A DNA stretch of 64,000 bases from Paratinospora sagittata (lineage: Eukaryota; Streptophyta; Magnoliopsida; Ranunculales; Menispermaceae). Under the pieces are notes generated by a model. The model saw only the letters and a program-made list of their open reading frames with translations. It was not told the DNA's origin and did not search any database. Positions 1 through 13,100 of the stretch are shown in pieces (position 1 is the stretch's first letter; each line of letters begins with the position of its first letter). The position numbers were made by a program, and so were the translations under genes. The DNA lies in contig CM069612.1 of assembly GCA_035771175.1 (NCBI GenBank), forward strand, positions 30,142,150-30,206,149, written 5' to 3'.

Positions 1-1107
1 AATTTGATAATCAAATGTAGATATAAGAGTGGCAGGAATAGAACCAGATCAAATAGAAATGGAGATGCAGACACACTAGTTAAATTACTGAATAAAAGAG
101 GTTCCAATAGTACAACTCTTGCTACTGGATTCAGGATGAATACGTAAATCACTATGAAAAATCCTCTCTCGATCGGTGAGTATATTTTTTTATTCAAGTT
201 GTTCAAGCCATATATGTACATGCTGTAGAAAGGAGTATTCTAGTATGATGGAGTTGTTCTCACTTTTGGTGGCTTGGCATTTGTTACCAGAGGTACAGGG
301 ATTTTAGAAATCAATTTGGCAGGTTGGACTCAAATAGGTTACAAGTTTTTAGCTGGAGGGGAGTATGTATGACATCACATGAGGATGCATGGTCATGATG
401 AGAGAGGAGAAGTTTTGGTGATTTATATTATTTGGTGGAACTTATGATGATAAAGGATATTCTCTAGACCTTGATGGATAGTTGGAAATATGAGATGTTA
501 TTAAGAACTCAATATTTGGGATTAAACTTGAGTGTTTCTTCTTTGTTCTTTCTTTATTGTTGACGTGAACCGTTGTACTTGTTTTATAGATTTAGATGCC
601 TCACACATATGGCTTAATTTAAAAGTTGGAATACTTGAAAGTTTAATGAATGTGCACTTCCCCTAATAATCTCTATTCACTTTTCTGCTTAATGTTGTTG
701 TTGCCACTTGTATGCTTCTAAGAGTGTGAATTAATGTATAGAGTAATGAAAATTACTTGCCTCCCATTTATCTTTGTCCTTGTGGAAATTCCCTTACTTT
801 ACTTGTATTTCAGTTCGCTTAAAATCTATGCTTTCCCCCAACAATCTGAAGAGAGAAGTGAAAGCGTATTAGCTTTTTATATACGGGTCTATGAAGAAAA
901 TACCAATTATGTTACTATTCATAGGTTTTATTTTTGTTAATAGTTGCTAATTTTTTTTTGGTTTGGTTGCATGCATTTATAACTCTCTACTGTTTCTCCA
1001 TCTTTTTCTTGCACACTTTTTTCTTCCTGTGTATGATTGTTTGCTTAGATTTGAGAGTTTATCATTTGCAGGAAATTTTAGGTATCATCTATTTTTAATA
1101 GGGACAA
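1..1107 (+). other. Upstream region and probable 5' UTR of the OSCA-like gene
   Basis: No coding region with family resemblance is seen here, and the short ORFs are AT-rich and featureless. A pyrimidine-rich tract followed by tttgcag ends at about 1070, which would suit a 3' splice site for a 5'-UTR intron just ahead of the ATG at 1108. The first 600 bases show no recognisable repeat. Where transcription starts cannot be decided from sequence alone. Confidence 0.4.
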
Positions 1108-4100
1108 ATGGCTACACTTGCGGACATGGGGGTTGCGGCAGCTATCAACATTCTTACTGCATTTGCTTTCTTTTTTGGGTTTGCCATACTACGTGTGCAA
1201 CCTTTTAATGATAGGGTATACTTTCCCAAATGGTATCTCAAGGGTCTTAGAAGTAGCCCTATCCATTCAAGTGCATTTGTGGGCCAGTTTGTCAATTTGG
1301 ACTATAGATCGTACTTGACCTTTCTTAACTGGATGCCGGCTGCTCTGAGAATGCCTGAACCAGAGCTTATTGATCACGCAGGACTGGACTCTGCTGTTTA
1401 TTTACGGATTTATTTGCTCGGGTAAGCTGATTCATTAGATCCTGAGCCTTTCATATTCATTTTGACCTGTTCATTGGATATGTTACATATCATCTGTTGG
1501 GGTTGGCTTATGAGCAAACCTTAATGTGTGTCATAAAACAAACTGATAACTCTGATATGTCTAACCAAGACAGAGCCACAAGGATTTGGGTGTGTTTTAA
1601 CTGTTTGATCTCATTGTCATGTCATCCCATGTAAAATGTTATGCTCATAAAGATACTCTATTCTTTTTATTTTCTCAGAAGTAAAAGATATGATCAAGGA
1701 ACTATCAATATGATTCTTTCATAAAATGACCATAAATTATGAAATAAATATTAAATTATAGTCCAAAAAAACAAGTCAAATAATCAAAATCTGGTTCTCT
1801 TAACCAACAAAGGGTTGGGAGAGTGGTTAGGTGCAAAGAACCTAAAATCCACTTTATGGGGAGGTCTCAGGTTCGAGTCTGTCTCCCACCATTTGTTGGC
1901 CACCGGTACTATTGGATTGTGTCTTGCCCCATGGGATTAGTGGGGGCGGAGAGGGGTCCCCGATACCCATGATCCCAAAAAAAAAAATCTAGTTCTCTTA
2001 TGATTAAAAGAACCAGTAAGCATACGTTACTCTCTTCTTTTTTTTAGGCTGAAAATGTCTAGCCAAACGAAGGATACCAAGGAAATGCCATTACGGTTCA
2101 CCCTTAAATTTGCATCGAACTTAAACAGTCTTACTTATAAATCAATATAATGGGTCAAATATTCAAATTTAAGTGTCAATTAACGAGCAGGCCTGTGAGA
2201 TAAAAACTTACTAACTCAAGTTGCAATTCCCATATATCCTATCTCTGTACATTAATGAAGAAAATGGGCCTTGTCCTACTGTTTTAGCTGATGAACTTTT
2301 AGATTGCAGTGTGAAAATGTCTGCCAAAGGTGCATGCATGTTGCAGTGAGGAGGGAGGGAGGAAGGGGCTTGAGGTAGTAAGCCAAGGGGATGACGTAAA
2401 TGTTAATGTTGCTATTACTATTTTTTTTTCTTTTTCTTATCAGTATATAAGAAGCGTGTGCTTTGATATATCCCTCAAGACTAGGTTCAGGTGTAAACCT
2501 CTGGCTCTATGCCTTACCTTGTGTTGCATCTGAGTTGAATGTTTCTAACACTTTCTTGAGCACTAGTTTTAATGAAAGAAGACACCAGCAAAATGTTGAT
2601 GCCTCTGAAATTTGATCTCTTACCATGGTACATGGCAAGTGATTGCTCCTCATGTAAAAAAGGGACCTAATAGCATGTACTTTCCTAGTTGATTATGGAG
2701 AATCTGAGTCATCTGTTATTACTACTCAATTCCCTTAGTTGCATCTGGATTTATTTCTTTTGCATATTTAACATCTCAAGTTTTAGAAGAATTTTTGTTA
2801 TATACTATTTCATCCCTGTAAGAATAATAATTTATTTTTTGTTTGCAGGCTTAGAATTTTTGTTCCTATCACATTCCTTGCTTTTGCAATCTTGGTACCA
2901 GTCAATTGGACCAATGGCATGCTAGAACATTCACATGTAAATTTCAATGACATAGATAAGCTTTCTATTTCAAATATTCCAACTGGATCAAAAAGGTGCG
3001 TAGTTGTTAATCAATTTTTTATTTTTTTATTTTATTTTTTTGCATGTTTTCAAGACTTGTTATCAGTTATTGGATGCTGATGATCTTCCATCTACATTCC
3101 ATTTACTTTCTTTGCGATATCCTAACATATTAAACACTATTATGTGGTTCTTATTTTCATGAAAAATGATTTTCATCATCTTTTTTCTTTTTGAAAAAAA
3201 AAATTATATAGCTATTTGAGCGTTTTATTAGCCGACCCCATGTAGTTGGAAAAAAACTTAGTTGAGTTGAGTTGAGTATTTGAGCGTTTTATATCACAAC
3301 ATTTCTATTAGTGAGTCCTTTCATGGTTGCTTTTTTTCTGCCTTCTGATTTGATTGCCCTGACTTGAAGGTTTCTAATTATAATATATGGAAGGCAGTTA
3401 TACGCACATATTATGCGGCCCAGCCTTTTTCATTTTATTGTTGCCAAGTAGAAATTATGAAGAAAATGCTTAGTATTGATGGATAATATGTGTCCACTAA
3501 CAAATTTCGAAGGTATGTGCTATTATTTTGGTATACCATGGTCTAAGATGGCTGCTACTCAAGACTTCCTAAACCTAACTAGAGTAGGTCACATGTTTAC
3601 GTGGTGGTTAGGTTTGCCTCTAATTATTAGAAGCTTAATTCTTTTTATTTATTAGAACTTAGTAGTCATTATTTATAAAATTGTAAATGCCTTTATAATG
3701 TGATTTTTAAATTAATTCTAAGGGAGGGAGTTCTAGAACTGACTCTTATATTTTGGTTATCTATTTAACTCCCCTGCCTGTTTTTGTGTACACTAAGCTA
3801 TCTGAAATTAATCACAGATAAGTCTGATCTTTTTCATCTGCCATGAAATTTGCTTTGGCCCAAGTGATTGCTAATATTCACTTCCTTCACCTCACCAGCT
3901 TTGGTACGCTAGTGTTGGATAATATTTTCCGTACTAGAAGGGTGTTTTTATCATGCTCAACTAGTGAGTGGATGTATGAGCAAATTCTATCAAGGTTAGT
4001 GGTCTTTTAATTCTCCTTTAAACTCCAGAAGTAGGTTCTGATTATGTCTTTCGAGGTTTAGTCATCCATTCTAGCTGCCACACCTATTTGAAGACAAAAA

Positions 4101-7100
4101 CTATGTTAAATACCAATCTAGTATCCATAGGCTCTTCTAGATCTTTCCAAGATTAGGAAGTGAGTTGAAGGATCTTCATTAGTCACAAAGGTGGTTCATG
4201 CTATAGGTATTTAGGAAGTTTTTGGAATTATTGACAAAGTGAAAGTCAACTTAATGAATTTATCAGCAGGTACCCTCATAGCATCAAGCTTTCAATTGCT
4301 TAAAATGTTGCATGTCCACTCAAGCATGGGTAAGTAGAAGTTGTGAGATGCATGGTGTCTTTAATGCTCTTTGTTGATATAAACATTTGTGTATATATTA
4401 AGCAATTTCATTTTAATGTTATTCTACCAATATTTTATCTACCAAGTGCAATGACTCCCCTCTCTTCCTGGAATTTTCTCCCAAGTTAGCTAGTAATAAG
4501 TGTAGAGTATTGATAAGTTGGCCTTAGATATCCCCTATCTAGTGCCCATATCATTTATCTAAATGATAAAATTGAGAATGTCCACTCCACATGATCATTT
4601 CCTTGGCATATTCTATCTTAAACATCACTCCCTTGTTTTTTTTTCAAACTTATGTACTCTTCCACTATCTTGTTTCTATGAGATTATTCTAGAACTAGAA
4701 GATGGAATAGAGGTGAAAAGCAAAAGGCATGTTTCCTTCCTTTAAGATTGCGCAAAACATACATGGCACATTGGAAGAATGCTAAATCTGTCATCTATAT
4801 ATATCTTGGGATATATGTCTTTTTATGCTCCTCACAAAATCTTTTCCTTGTCATCCCCCTCGCCTTCATTCTTTGATGAACATGATTGCTCGTTTGAAGA
4901 CTCTAAAGGGAAAGTGTTTTTCACCACCTTGCCTCTAGATAGTGATTAGTAATAATGCCTCTCAATATTTGTCTTGTCCAACATACTAATTTACATAGTT
5001 GTTCTTTAGTGGCTGGACACAATCTCTCGTTTGTTCTCTTTAACAGTTCATCTAGAGTATACCTTTATTTCCTTCTCTCTATACTCCCTTCTTTTAGGAT
5101 TGTTGTCTTCCTCAATTGCCAATAAACTGGAAAATCCCTTCTCATTCCCTTTTCTTGCCTCGCCTAAATGCTTGTGAGCTTTAGTATTCATTGAGAAGCC
5201 TTGAATAACTACTGTCCCAAAGACTTCTTTCCCTTATGATGTGTAGTTTGATTTTGTATTTACCTTGCAAGGTTTTGAATGGGCTCTTTGATTCGACCTA
5301 CTATCCTAGTTATTGGACCTTGCAAACAGTTGTTGATTAAGGCCCTCAAACATTTTACCAGCTCAAATCATTCTTGGTATTTCCAAATAGGCTTAGCACA
5401 TCTTTATGTTTTAATTTTCCCTTGGTCTGTAGTCTTTATATCAAGCTATTATATTAACACTCCCCCTCCGTGCGCAACCCCATCCTGTACATAGAGAGAT
5501 AGAATGAGATAGAAGACAAGATGAATACTAAACATGCAATTGGAAATTATGCAAATGTCAATGACAAGACCTAAACCCAAAACCCCTTACTAAACGAACA
5601 CTTTGATACTATGCTAGAAAACCACCAAAATCCAAAAGTTATAGTTGGTAGAGGGAGGCCCAGTGATGTATTTCAAGCTATTATTAACAGTCACTATATG
5701 TTAAACCTTCCTATTTGATGAGTAGGGACTAGGATTCAAAACTTAATCTAATCCCATTTAGTTAACACATTACAAAAACTCCATGGAATTGCACATCAAA
5801 TCTCATTTTATCAGACCTTAGGGGTCATACAATAAATCTATGTGCACCTATGATTGTTCTTAATAGGTGCATCCAAGTTGTCCCGAGTCTATGACCATGA
5901 TCTTTTTAAGTATCAAAGTTAAAATCTTCTAACTATTTCGTAAGGTTGGTTGCACGCGATCACTACCCAAAACATAACAATTCGTTTACCTCTAAAAATT
6001 TCATTCTTCTTCCTCCCTAATTTTTTTTGTACACAAGCGTATCAAAACCCCTTAGAGAACCCGACCAGTCCCTTGAGGTGTGTGTGAACCTTCCTATTAT
6101 TCTTTTTTGCCTAATAAAATGTTAGATCGTTCCTAATCACGTCCTTGTCTTTTTATTCAATACCGATGTCCGAGTTTGTATTGTGCAACATATGAACTAC
6201 TGTAATGATGGGTGAAACAATAGCAACAACCGCAGAAGCATCATAATTCATAGCAACAATTTTTCATTCTCCAACCATACATCCTACTCCCAGGGAAACC
6301 TCTATTGTCATTTTGCATGTAGGGACAAGTTTCTCATTTTTCACTCTATTTGGTTTGTTTGCTTAATAAAATCCTAAATAGATAAAGAAAATATTTGTGC
6401 GTCACCAAAATGCTTGTGAGCTTTAGTATTCATTGAGAAGTCTTGAACAATTACTGTCCCAAAGTTTCTTTCCCTTATGGCGTGTAATTTGTTTGTTTTT
6501 TCTTTACCTCGCAAAGTATTGAATAGGCTCTTTGATCAAAACTACTATCCTAGTGGTCAACGTTTGTTCGCCATGCGAAGAGTCGTTGATTGGCCTTCGA
6601 GCATTTTACAAGCTCAAATCGTTCTTGGTTTTTTCAAATAGGCTTAACACATCTTTAAGTTTACTTCTTAGGAAACTAGAAAGTAGTTTTATTTTAGGAG
6701 TTGTTAATAGTGTCCAATTTCATATTAGAAAATAGAAAGTGTCTAAAAGAGTTGTTTATATTAGTAGTTATTGAGTCCAATTACATAGGGATGTAGTTGT
6801 ATTACAATTACAATTAGAGGGTTATTTAATATTATAAATAGGGGACAGGTGTAGAGAAATATCGATTAATTGTTCATTACTCTTAATTCTGAGTTTATAG
6901 AATAAAAGTTTATTTTAGTTTTATTGTTGCTTTCGTGTGCTATTCTTTTCCTTGAGAATACACTACATCAAAAACCGAATTACATGCCATAAGGAAAAGA
7001 AGCCTTTAGGATAGTAATTGTTCAAGGCTTCTCAACAAATACTTTCTTACAAGCATTTTGGCAAGACACAAATACTTCGTTTCTCTATTTAAAATCTCAT

Positions 7101-10100
7101 CAAGTGAGCAAATCAAATAGAATGAAAAATGAGAAATTGGGCCCTCATGCAAAATGGCAATAGAGGTTTCTTTGGGAGTTTGATTTATGGTTGGAGAATG
7201 AGAAATTGTTGTTGTGAATTGTGATGCTTTTGTGGTTGTTGCTATTATTTCACTTTTCATTGTAGTAGTTGATATGTTGCACAATGCAAACTCGGTATTG
7301 AATAAAAAAAAGGATCATCTTTTTTGCAAAACTATGGAGTGTATGGATTGAAAGAAATGGTAGAATCTTTAGTGACAAATGTAATGATGTAGGTCAAGTT
7401 TGGGACAAGTCCCTCTTTTTGTTTTCGTATTGGGTAAGCATTAGCAGAATGTCTCTGGGATATAATCTAGGGAATCGGTTGTGTAATTGGAACTCCATTC
7501 AAGGTGCATTGTAACCCCGCTTTGGGACTTCTCGTCCCTCAATGGTGCTTTTGATTATGATCTATAAATATATATCTAGTTTCTTGTCCAAAAAACAAAG
7601 ACGAAGAACAAAATAGGAACTATCTAACATTTTATTAGGGAAGAAAGAAGGATAGGGAGGTTTGCATGCACCTTAAGGGACTGGTCGGGTGCTCTGAGAG
7701 GCTTTGACACCCTTGCGTACAAAAAAATTAGGGAGAAAAAAGAATGAAAGTTTTAGAGGTAAATGAATGTTATGTTTTGGGTAGTAATCACGTGTGACCA
7801 ACCTTATGGCCTATGGGATAGCTAAGTTTATGAAAATTTTAATTTTGATACTTAAAAAGATCATGGTCATAGACTCATAGGACAATTTTAACTTGGAGTT
7901 TTATAATTTGTTAACTAAATGAGATCAAAATAAGTTTCAAAACCTAGTCCCTCATCAAATTGGAAGGTTTAACATGAGTGTTCATTTAGTAATAGCTTGA
8001 AATACATTGTTGGGCTTCCATCTACTAGCTATAACTTTTGGCTTTTGGTGGTTTTCTCACATGGTATCAAAGTGTTAGTTTTATAAGAGATCTTGGGTTC
8101 CAATCTTGTCACTGACATTTGCATAATTTCCAATTGTATGTTTGGTGTTCATCTTGTCTTCAATCTCCTTCTATCTCTCTATGTGCAGGATTTTGGGGCA
8201 AGCCATCTTTTTTTTTTAGGGTTGTGGTCTTGAGTACCCAATCTCATAGTCTGGGTGAGTGTCTTGTTGAGATTTGTTTCCTATACAGATTTATTTCCTG
8301 TACAGATTTGTTTCCTTAAGGATTTATTTCCTTTAAGGAATATAGCAGTTACTAAAGCCCTGTATGTCTATATATATGGAGTCCCTCCATTAAGACATTA
8401 CACAAGAATAAAGATTCTTTCTCTTCTCCCGTGGATGTAGGCCATAAAGCCGAACCACGTTACATCTTGTATCGTTTATTATTTTATTTTCTCAACATGG
8501 TATCAGAGCCCTAGGTTATTATTACTAGGAAATCTGTTTCGGCCTTCATCGTCGAATCATCATTGTCGTCCTTCATCGCCGGAATCCCCTTGGGTGGCCT
8601 TCATTGCTGTCGCTGCCGGAATATTCATCTCTGTTGTTACTACTGCTGCTGCCGCTGCAACTCGATTCTCTCAACACCGTCATCATTTTCATTCACATCG
8701 CCGTCATCTTCTTCTTCGTCGCCAACTTCCTCTTCGTCGGACAATTGGATCGCCTGCAAATCGCGATCCTCATCTTCCATTTCCATCGCCATCGTTTCAT
8801 TCACATCGCCTGCAACTGGTTCGTGCGATTCACTGTTCATCGTCTTCTTCGTCTGGTTCGTGCGATTCACCATCTTCCATTTCCATCGCCATCGTTTCAT
8901 TCACATCGCCTGCAACTGGTTCGTGCGATTCACTGTTCATCGTCTTCTTCGTCTGGTTCGTGCGACTGTTCCTGGCTCATCACCATCGACTCAGTTTTCG
9001 ATTCATCGACTGAGAACAGGGTCTCATCACACATCGCGAACTGGTTCGCCTGCAACTGCAAGCGCATCGCAGTCTTCCATTTCCTCTTCCATCGCCATCG
9101 TCGTCTCTGCAACTGTTACTGTTCATCGTCTTCTTCGTCTGGTTCGTGCGACTGCTCCTGGTTCATCACCATCGACTCAGTTTTCGATTCATCTCAGTCA
9201 CCTTTCACTGTTCATCGTCATCGTTAGTTGCAGATCCCAATTAGATCTCTGAACCTGACAATGACCTTCCCATTGCCATTAGAAAAGGAACAAGGGAATG
9301 CACTAAACATCCCTTGTATCCACTATCTCATGTTGTATCCTTTGAGAAGTTCTCACCAACCCATAAGAGTTTCCTTACCAGCCTGAATAATATCCAGACT
9401 CCTACGTCATTATCCGAGGCTTTATCTAATACAAATTGGAAACAAGCTATGAATGTGGAAATGGAAGCCCTGGAGAAAAATACAACATGGGAGTTGGTAG
9501 ACTTGCCTCCAGGAAAGAAACTTGTTGGATGCAAATGAGTTTATACAGTAAAATACAAAGCAGATGGGTCCCTAGAGCCCTACAAGGCAAGATTGGTAGC
9601 CAAAGGATATACTCAGACATATGGTGTGGACTATCAAGAGACATTTGCTCCAGTTGCAAAAATGAATACTGTGAGACTTCTTTTGTCATTGGCAGCTAAT
9701 TATGACTGGGATCTGCAACAATTTGATGTAAAAAACGTATTTTTACATGGGGATTTAGAGGAAGAAATCTATATGGAAGTGCCTCCAGGATTTGGCACCA
9801 CTGATAAAGTGTGCAAATTAAAAAAGGCCCCGTATGGACTTAAACAATCTCCGAGGGCATGGTTTGGTCGGTTTGCCAAAGTAATGACAAGTATGGGATA
9901 TAAACAAGGCCAAGGAGATCACACTCTGTTTATTAAGCACTCGACTTCAGGGGGAGTTACAGCTCTATTAGTATATGTTGATGACATCATCATGACAGGA
10001 AACAATGAGAACGAGAGACAAAATTTGAAGCGGTGTTTGACCGATGAATTTGAGATCAAGGAATTAGGGAGATTGAAATACTTCCTAGGGATTGAAGTGG

Positions 10101-13100
10101 CACACTCTAAACAGGGAATCTTTATCTCTCAACAGAAGTACATTACAGACCTTCTTAAAGAAACAGGGAAGCTATCATGCAAACCAATGAATACTCCTAT
10201 TGATCTTAATCACAAGCTTGGAGAAGCTGAAGAAGCGCTGACTGTTAATAAAGAGATGTATCAAAGACTAGTAGGAAGACTCATCTATCTCTCTCACACA
10301 AGACCTGATATTGCATATGCAATGAGTGTAATAAGTCAGTTCATGCACAATCCTAAAGATATTCATTTGCAAGCAGCTAATCTCGTTCTACAGTATCTTA
10401 AAGGGACTCCAGGACAGGGCATCTTATTTAAACGACACACAGGAATGGTTCTTGAAGCATATATTGATTCAGACTATGTTGGTTCAGTAGTTGACAGAAG
10501 ATCAACTACTGAATATTGTACGTTTCTTGGTGGGAATTTGGTGACATGGCGAAGTAGAAAACAGAATGTAGTGGCCAGATAGTGCTGAAGCAGAATTTCG
10601 AGCAATGGCACAAGGGGTTTGTGAGCTATTATGGTTGCAGTTAATTTTGACAGATTTGAAGATACACTGGGATGGCCCTATGAGACTCTATTGTGACAAT
10701 AAATCTGCAATTAGCATTGCCCATAACCCAGTTCAACATGATCGAACCAAGCATATAGAGATTGATAGACACTTTATTAAAGAGAAGCTTGACAGTGGGT
10801 TGATCTGTACTCCATATGTGTCTACCAATAATCAGCTCGCCGATATGCTCACTAAAGGGTTAAATCATACTACATTTCAAGCAAATGTGTCTAAGCTGGG
10901 AATGGTAAACCTTTATTCACCAGCTTGAGGGGGAGTGTTGAGATTTGTTTCCTATACAGATTTATTTCCTGTACAGATTTGTTTCCTTAAGGATTTATTT
11001 CCTTTAAGGAATATAGCAGTTACTAAAATTGTAATTATAGCTATAAGTACATAGCCCTGTATGTCTATATATATGGAGTCCCTCCATTAAGACATTACAC
11101 AAGAATAAAGATCCTTTCTCTTCTCCCGTGGATGTAGGCCATAAAGCCGAACCACGTTACATCTTGTGTCGTTTATTATTTTATTTTCTCAACATGTCTT
11201 AAAATTTTATCCTTTGATAATTATATAGATCATTGTCACAGGGAAACATTAAGTTGGACGCACAGTTAAGAACAATCACATGGGCAAGGCACGTGTTTAT
11301 GTGATTAACATTAATTACCGAAAGAGTGAAACCATGGAGTCCCAATAATTGTGACCTTAAACATATCAAAAATAAATATTAAATACTAGTTCCTCATCTG
11401 CTATAAAAACTTAGCACAAAATTTTACAAGGCCAAAAGATGATAAAAAATTATTATTTGAGATTTACTAACTCGAGGTTGGTGTGATGGGCCAGGAACCA
11501 CCTTAGGAAGTGAGAATTGAGAATTTTTGCCTTGATAATCATTGATATACATAATGAGAATGTACTAATGTAGTTTCTTACTAAAATCATTTTTTTTTTT
11601 AATCTCTAAGGAATTTGTTGCTTATCTTCTGGTTGAAAGGTTTTGGACTCATTTAGTGATGGCTTATGTCATTACATTTTGGACATGCTATGTTCTGCAT
11701 AAGGAGTATGGAGTTGTAGCATCAATGCGGTTGCACTTTCTTGCATCAGAGCAACGTCGTCCTGATCAATTCACTGTAAGATCAAATTTTTTCCTTTCTA
11801 GATATAAAATGTTTTTCAATGGAAATTACTTTTGTAATTTTGTTTCCCTTACAATTGCTTCTCCCTTGGTCTTGTTATCTAAAGAGGTTAGTTTTAATGG
11901 AAATTCATTGTAAGATCAACTTTTTTCCTTTCTGGATATAAAATGTTTTTCAATGGATATTACTTTTGTAATTTTGTTATCTAAAGAGGTTAGTTTTTTT
12001 CCTAATGTGAGTTCTCATATGTTGCACCACTTCCATGTATTTATGAAGAGGTTGTTTTTTCCTAATTCGATAGAGTTGGGTCATTTGTATTGTTTTCCAT
12101 ATAATATTGACTCAATGAATGGTTTTGTAGACCTATTTGCTATGTGTTAGGATGCACTTTGTAATCCCTTTTCTATTTTGAATTTGCTTAATCAACTCTA
12201 TTGTTTTGCTGGTCAATTCTTCTTTTATATCTTGGTTATATATATATATATATAATTATCTCTATTTAATTTATTTTTGTCCTGCTATCATCATTACTAA
12301 TAGTTAATTTTCTCTTCCTATTAGACGCATCTATTGGCCTTCATCTCTCAAATGTATTCATTTTTAATTTTATCTTTTGGTTCACCAAGCATCCATCTTA
12401 ATATTGACTTTTTTATTATACTTAATTGATTAACATTTACCCAATATTCTACTTCATAATCTATTTTAATGGGATGACAACTATACTCTATTGTGGCACC
12501 CTTCATTTAATGTAATGTGCTTTAATTGTATAATAAACATCTTCTATATTTCTAGCACTTATGCGTAGTCAAGGCCAAATACCTAAAGCTTCTTAGGTAG
12601 TTATATCCTGACTCTTAATTTTCTTTGTCATACCACTTGTATTTCTATATTAACAGAAATTACATGTCATGTATTCAATATCAGTCTTAGTTAAATCATG
12701 AACCTTTTTTATTATAAAGCTTTGTTTCTAAAATTTTAATTTAGTTTCAACTCTTGATTGATTTAATTTCATTAATAAATACAACATTACAGACGGCATA
12801 CAAAATGGAATATCATCTTAAATATGTTTGGTCAATTCGTTCATAGTTGATGCAAAACAAATAGGGGCATAAGGCTGATCCTTGATAAGCTTATAGTAAC
12901 TGGAAACTTACTAGTTAATCCATCCTGTATTTATGTCATGTATATCTATTCTTTATCATATTAGATATGACATGACATTCATTAAACTATATGCATAGTG
13001 AATGCTTCTGTAATTTCTATTTGTGTTCTGTTGGTTTTCTATTTGTTATTGTTATGTGCTTTAGACCATGTTCACTCTTGCTAGTGCATCTTCTTTGTTG

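Larger units (their letters stand above)
8265..11194 (+). mobile_element. Internally deleted Ty1/Copia LTR retrotransposon
   Basis: A complete element boundary is visible: 5' LTR 8265-8497 (233 bp), 3' LTR 10936-11194 (259 bp), both TGTTGA...CAACA, with the 5-bp target duplication tgtct at 8260-8264 and 11195-11199. The primer-binding site tggtatcagagcc starts at 8498 (initiator tRNA-Met type) and the polypurine tract ttgagggggag ends at 10935. The 2.4-kb interior keeps only a low-complexity leader plus reverse transcriptase and RNase H. Gag, protease and integrase are missing, with the join near 9240. The LTRs differ by a 26-bp indel and a few substitutions, which points to a fairly recent insertion. 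It sits in sense orientation in OSCA intron 2, at the outer edge of the inverted repeat. Confidence 0.95.

Noticed and set aside
1820..1880. A tRNA gene
   Set aside because: A and B boxes exist but no complete cloverleaf was seen; A-tail and target duplications indicate a SINE.
6702..6967. A 266-bp solo LTR in the loop of the inverted repeat (TGTTAATAG to CACTACA)
   Set aside because: TG...CA ends and a TATA-like box fit, but the flanks (ggagt and tcaaa) do not match as a target duplication.
8563..9252. 229-codon open frame rich in Ser/His as a gene
   Set aside because: All three frames are open because of tandem low-complexity repeats, and it lies between the Copia primer-binding site and Pol with no Gag motif.
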